Shown here in pieces: positions 5,169-7,517 of a stretch of DNA of 7,517 nt. Both the position numbers and the translations under genes were made by a program. Below the pieces are notes generated by a model. The model ran no database searches and was not told the origin of the DNA. It saw nothing but the letters and a program-made list of their open reading frames with translations. Numbering within the stretch: position 1 is the first letter of the stretch; every line of letters starts with the position of its first letter. Source of the stretch: [Leptolyngbya] sp. JSC-1 (GTDB lineage Bacteria > Cyanobacteriota > Cyanobacteriia > Elainellales > Elainellaceae); assembly GCA_000733415.1 (NCBI GenBank), contig KL662191.1:1151784-1159300 (forward strand), in the 5' to 3' direction.

Positions 5169-5847
5169 GGCGTGTAGGAATCTGAAAAACTTGTAAGAGT
5201 TGCTTTAAAGGGCTTTTTCGGGGACGTTTTCTCCCAATTAGGCTATGTGAAGAATCAGACTGAAAAGTGGTTAACTGCTTCTCTTCCCTCTCTCTACGCC
5301 ACAGATCTGAACCTGTCAAAAGTTTAATTTCCTTGTCGATTTCATCAAACAATAAAATATCATTTTCTTGATAAGGAGATGCGCCTACAGCTGGCATATC
5401 AAAGATACCAATGTCCGCTTTCAGGGAGTTCTCAAAACGCTCAATAATTTTCCAGAGACGCTTCCAATTTTCATCAGTAATTGCCTTTGTACACTCTTCG
5501 TCTAGCAAGAGAATTAGATATTTGCGGAGACGACCGCTGATTTTTGCTGTGTGCAGAGAAAAGAAAATACCGTTCTCACTGTTCAGTTTGTCAGTAGTCT
5601 CTTTGAACTTCAGAAGGATTTCACGGCTCTGTTGTCCAGCCTGGATAGCTTTAATGAACTCACTCAACACACAGTATAGTTGCGGGTAGAGTTCGATCCT
5701 TTTCCCAAATAAAGCTTTTTCGTAACCTTGTTCATGTTCTTTTCGTATTTTCTGTAACTGCAATCTATTTTGTAAAGTTGTTACAACAACTGAGGTGGTT
5801 ACTGAAAGCACTCCGGTAAGAATTGCTACCGCCACAGTGGAATCCAT
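5164..5847 (-). CDS. Uncharacterised protein with one N-terminal membrane segment
   Basis: I do not recognise this 227-residue protein. The first 25 residues (VAVAILTGVLSVTTSVVVTT) form one predicted transmembrane helix. A charged, probably coiled-coil stretch (LQNRLQLQKIRKEHEQGYEKALFGKRIELYPQLY) and a helical cytoplasmic part follow. The last 25 residues are strongly basic (GRKRPRKSPLKQ). Small membrane-anchored proteins of this layout are common as orphan genes in cyanobacteria, and their function is unknown. The final codons read through what looks like an attC remnant, with CGC CGT TAG falling on GCCGTTAG, so the natural C-terminus may have been replaced. A weak TTGATT-17-CATAGT promoter pair lies about 70-95 bp upstream. 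Confidence 0.75.
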   Translation of the reverse strand: MDSTVAVAILTGVLSVTTSVVVTTLQNRLQLQKIRKEHEQGYEKALFGKRIELYPQLYCVLSEFIKAIQAGQQSREILLKFKETTDKLNSENGIFFSLHTAKISGRLRKYLILLLDEECTKAITDENWKRLWKIIERFENSLKADIGIFDMPAVGASPYQENDILLFDEIDKEIKLLTGSDLWRREREEKQLTTFQSDSSHSLIGRKRPRKSPLKQLLQVFQIPTRR

Positions 5848-6016
5848 AAACTACTACCTTTATCGTTATTTTTGCTCTTACTCGACCCACCTATCAATGC
5901 TCCCACAAGTCCTCAACTATGCCACTAATATGTCACCAAATCAAAAAACCGTAAGCGCTAAATTTTAAGTCTCGACAGACAATCTTCATGTACTGTCTCC
6001 ACCGATAACTCAAGCA

Positions 6017-6103
6017 GGCTAACGGTTCATATCAGCAGCGGCAGATCACCTTGAACTTAACACCAACGGACTTACACCGTCCGCTGCATTTGAATGGTTA
6101 GAC
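6017..6103 (-). repeat. attC: attC recombination site 5 (87 bp), 3' of the DUF5615 toxin gene
   Basis: The minus strand runs from inverse core GTCTAAC (6097-6103, full match to RYYYAAC) to GTTAGCC (6017-6023, one mismatch). The arms ATGCAGCGGACGG and GCCGCTGCTGAT pair next to the loop, and TTCA/TGAA pairs nearer the core. The internal box reads AGGTGATCTGCCGCTGC. The toxin's TAA stop lies within the inverse core. Confidence 0.87.
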
Positions 6104-6472
6104 ATCAGGCACCAACGGCAGACGACGAATACGAATGCGTCTTGGCTCAACCGTAATTGCTGAACCTTGTTCTAGTTCTTCTTGGCACTTAGCAATCACC
6201 ATTAGCAACAAATCCGCCAATGCTTGGGCACGTAACCTTTCAATTCGGATGCGAATGACCGATGGAGAAGTTGCTTCACCAAGTGCCAACAACGTGTGAA
6301 AATCTGCATCAAGCGTAGCAACAATGCGTCCCTCACTTCTGGCTCTCCGGATGATTTCTGCATCTTCAGCCTCAGACATTCCAATTTCACCTACATGAAT
6401 GGTATCAATGCCTGCATCACGTAATAATGCTGCCGCAGAAAGTGGCAATCCCTGATCAAGCAACAGTTTCAT
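6098..6472 (-). CDS. DUF5615 PIN-like toxin (predicted ribonuclease)
   Basis: The 124-residue protein belongs to the DUF5615 (PIN-like, Mut7-C-related) family. The acidic residues expected for a metal-dependent nuclease are present: D6 in LLLDQGLP, E34/D37 in MSEAEDAEI, and D55/D57 in TLDADFHTL. It then runs SPSVIRIRIERLRAQALADLLL, and ends in a basic strand (VEPRRIRIRRLP). Genes of this family sit next to DUF433 genes as predicted type II TA modules, as here. The ATG at 6470-6472 is chosen over one 33 nt upstream because the protein then starts MKLLLDQGLP, the family's usual N-terminus. It overlaps DUF433 by 17 nt, and its stop lies inside attC 5. Confidence 0.9.
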   Translation of the reverse strand: MKLLLDQGLPLSAAALLRDAGIDTIHVGEIGMSEAEDAEIIRRARSEGRIVATLDADFHTLLALGEATSPSVIRIRIERLRAQALADLLLMVIAKCQEELEQGSAITVEPRRIRIRRLPLVPDV

Positions 6473-6698
6473 AGTGATTGGGAAGTTCAATGATGCGATC
6501 GTCAAAGTATGATGATGCGAAAATTAGTGCTTGCTGAATGTCTTCATCTTCCAATTCAGGAAATTCTTGGCGTAGTTCTCCTCGGTCAGGATAAGTTGCC
6601 AATAATTCAATAACCCGACGAACGGTAAGCCGGAGATTACGAATACAGGGCTGTCCGTTCATGCGATTAGGATTGCTAGTAATGCGATCGAGTTTCAT
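6456..6698 (-). CDS. DUF433 antitoxin (HTH)
   Basis: The 80-residue protein matches DUF433 well: RITSNPNRMNGQPCIRNLRLTVRRVIELLA, where the N-P-x-x-x-x-G-x-P-C-I motif and following helices are diagnostic, then the acidic EFPELEDEDIQQALIFAS. The family has a winged-helix-like DNA-binding fold and is paired with PIN-like toxins, so it should bind DUF5615 and repress transcription. The ATG overlaps the stop of the preceding pentapeptide-repeat gene in ATGA, and its own 3' end overlaps the toxin start, so all three genes are translationally coupled. Confidence 0.9.
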   Translation of the reverse strand: MKLDRITSNPNRMNGQPCIRNLRLTVRRVIELLATYPDRGELRQEFPELEDEDIQQALIFASSYFDDRIIELPNHYETVA

Positions 6699-7273
6699 GG
6701 TAGTAAGCCTAGCTCCTTACAAAATTCGGGGTCGTAAATTGCTTCGTGCCAGGATGTAGCACTTCTAATTTGATCGACAGTGATGAATCTTGCTCTTCGC
6801 AAGTCTGCGCCTTGAAGATTGGCACTATCAAGGTTAGCGTTGTCAAGATTGGCACCTTGAAGGTTAGCATTGCTCAAATCAGCACCTTTGAGATCAATAC
6901 CTGCCGCTCTGGCTGATTCAAGATTAGCATTCCGAAGGTTTGTACGCTGCCAGTTATTCTTTAATCCGCTCATAATGGCACTACGCAGGTCTGCGCCTTG
7001 AAGATTAGCTCCTTCAAGATCTGCATTCCATAGTAAGGAATTCATCAACTTTGCCTCTTTCAGCTCAACGCCTGGAGCTATTAGGTATGCCCCTGCCTTC
7101 TGAGGATCAAAGTTATCTGGAAATTGAGTTGCTCGATTGTATAGAGCGTGGGTAAATCTAACGTCTATAAATAGAGCTTGACTAAAATCAGTACCGAAGA
7201 GTCTTGCTCTTATAAAATCAATAACCTCAAATGTAGAATGACAGAAATTTGCCCCACTTATAGCTGTGGTCAT
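6695..7273 (-). CDS. Pentapeptide-repeat protein
   Basis: The 192-residue protein carries two runs of A(D/N)LxG-type pentapeptides, at about 82-99 (ADLEGANLQGADLRSA) and 112-163 (NLRNANLES to GADLRRARF). These form a right-handed quadrilateral beta-helix. The motif YNRATQFPDNFDPQKAG (45-61) and the tail QIRSATSWHEAIYDPEFCKELG (168-189) are frequent in cyanobacterial members. No enzymatic role can be assigned. The N-terminus begins inside a repeat-like segment (ISGANFCHSTFE) only 5 bp after the stop of an IS630 transposase, so the insertion may have cut off a longer N-terminal part. The end overlaps DUF433 by 4 nt. Confidence 0.85.
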   Translation of the reverse strand: MTTAISGANFCHSTFEVIDFIRARLFGTDFSQALFIDVRFTHALYNRATQFPDNFDPQKAGAYLIAPGVELKEAKLMNSLLWNADLEGANLQGADLRSAIMSGLKNNWQRTNLRNANLESARAAGIDLKGADLSNANLQGANLDNANLDSANLQGADLRRARFITVDQIRSATSWHEAIYDPEFCKELGLLP

Positions 7274-7278
7274 AAACG

Positions 7279-7517
7279 TTAGGATACAGCCTGTTTGAGA
7301 ACCGTTTCCATTGCCTCACGTAAACTGCTAGTGTTGCGTAACTGTTTGCGAATTCGACTTTTTAACCACGCCCAACACGTCTCAATTCGATTGAGGTCGG
7401 GTGAATAAGGGGGCAAATAGATAACCTGGGCACCTTTGGCTTCAATTAATTGAGCAATGCGCCCACCATGATGAAAAGTGGCATTGTCCAAAATCACCCA
7501 TTCTCCCGGTTGCAGCA
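7279..7517 (-). mobile_element. IS630-family transposase, C-terminal part (partial at window edge)
   Basis: The frame is open to the window edge (LQPGEWVILDNATFHHG) and stops at TAA 7279-7281. DNATFHH, then VIYLPPYSPDLNRIETCWAWLK, are the second and third catalytic blocks of the DDE_3 transposase of IS630/Tc1 elements, with D in ILDN and E in RIETCW. The first catalytic Asp would lie outside. The remaining 3' end looks intact. The terminal inverted repeat, expected within tens of bases of the stop, would fall at the start of the pentapeptide-repeat gene, but I cannot identify it from one end. IS630 elements insert at TA. Confidence 0.9.

Noticed and set aside
5162..5243. Possible full attC between GTTAGCA (5162-5168) and an ATTAGGC (5237-5243), 82 bp apart.
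   Set aside because: The spacing is suggestive, but the arms do not pair and the GGTTATCTGCCGCC box is absent. I keep only the half-site at 5162-5168.
1354..6103. CRISPR array or MITE family as an explanation of the repeated elements.
   Set aside because: Units are 0.7-1.6 kb apart with whole genes between them, the repeats are long imperfect palindromes, all point the same way and coincide with stop codons. No TA or other target duplication is visible. attC explains all of this.
7278..7284. GTTAGGA overlapping the IS630 transposase stop, resembling an inverse core.
   Set aside because: There is no partner core about 85 bp downstream and no internal box; it lies in the IS630 gene end, so it is probably chance.

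Overview
The window most likely comes from a cyanobacterium. The signs are a HIP1 octamer (GCGATCGC) and several GCGATCG near-copies, a pentapeptide-repeat protein of the type common in cyanobacteria, the mix of small toxin-antitoxin (TA) modules, and IS110- and IS630-type transposase pieces at the two ends. This is inference from style; there is no rRNA or other marker gene.

The organising structure is an integron-type gene-cassette array. Five complete attC-like sites, all 85-87 bp and all in the same orientation, lie at 1354-1438, 2380-2466, 3170-3255, 4433-4518 and 6017-6103. Each is an imperfect inverted repeat bounded by CTAAC and GTTAG core sites. Four carry a version of the internal box (minus strand) GGTTATCTGCCGCCGC; the copy in the 1354-1438 site is more diverged. 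Each sits directly 3' of a minus-strand gene or TA pair, and in three cases the gene's TAA stop lies inside the inverse core. A sixth core half-site at 5162-5168 looks like the remnant of a lost attC. No integrase is visible, so this is either the interior of a chromosomal integron or an integrase-less attC cluster (CALIN). Gene direction puts any attI/intI to the right, beyond 7517.

Layout, left to right. 3-131: 3' end of an IS110-type transposase (plus strand), then about 180 bp with only an imperfect hairpin. 309-1289: zinc-free quinone-oxidoreductase-type MDR enzyme, minus strand like everything that follows. Cassette A (1360-2385): GNAT acetyltransferase then a DUF4440/SnoaL-like protein. 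Cassette B (2386-3175): ribbon-helix-helix antitoxin then MazF/PemK toxin, with an operator-in-promoter arrangement. Cassette C (3176-4438): an unknown 192-aa gene, then BrnT toxin and BrnA antitoxin. Cassette D (4439-5167): Unstab_antitox-type antitoxin then a RelE/ParE toxin. Block E (5168-6022): an unknown protein with one predicted membrane segment whose own attC is missing. Cassette F (6023 onward): pentapeptide-repeat protein, DUF433 antitoxin and DUF5615 PIN-like toxin, tightly overlapped. 7279-7517: 3' end of an IS630 transposase, running off the window.

Four different TA modules in about 4.2 kb fits the known role of TA cassettes in stabilising large, mostly silent cassette arrays. 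Most cassettes appear to carry their own promoter, as expected far from attI. The passenger functions (acetyltransferase, SnoaL-like protein, pentapeptide protein, two unknown genes) are typical accessory cassette cargo.
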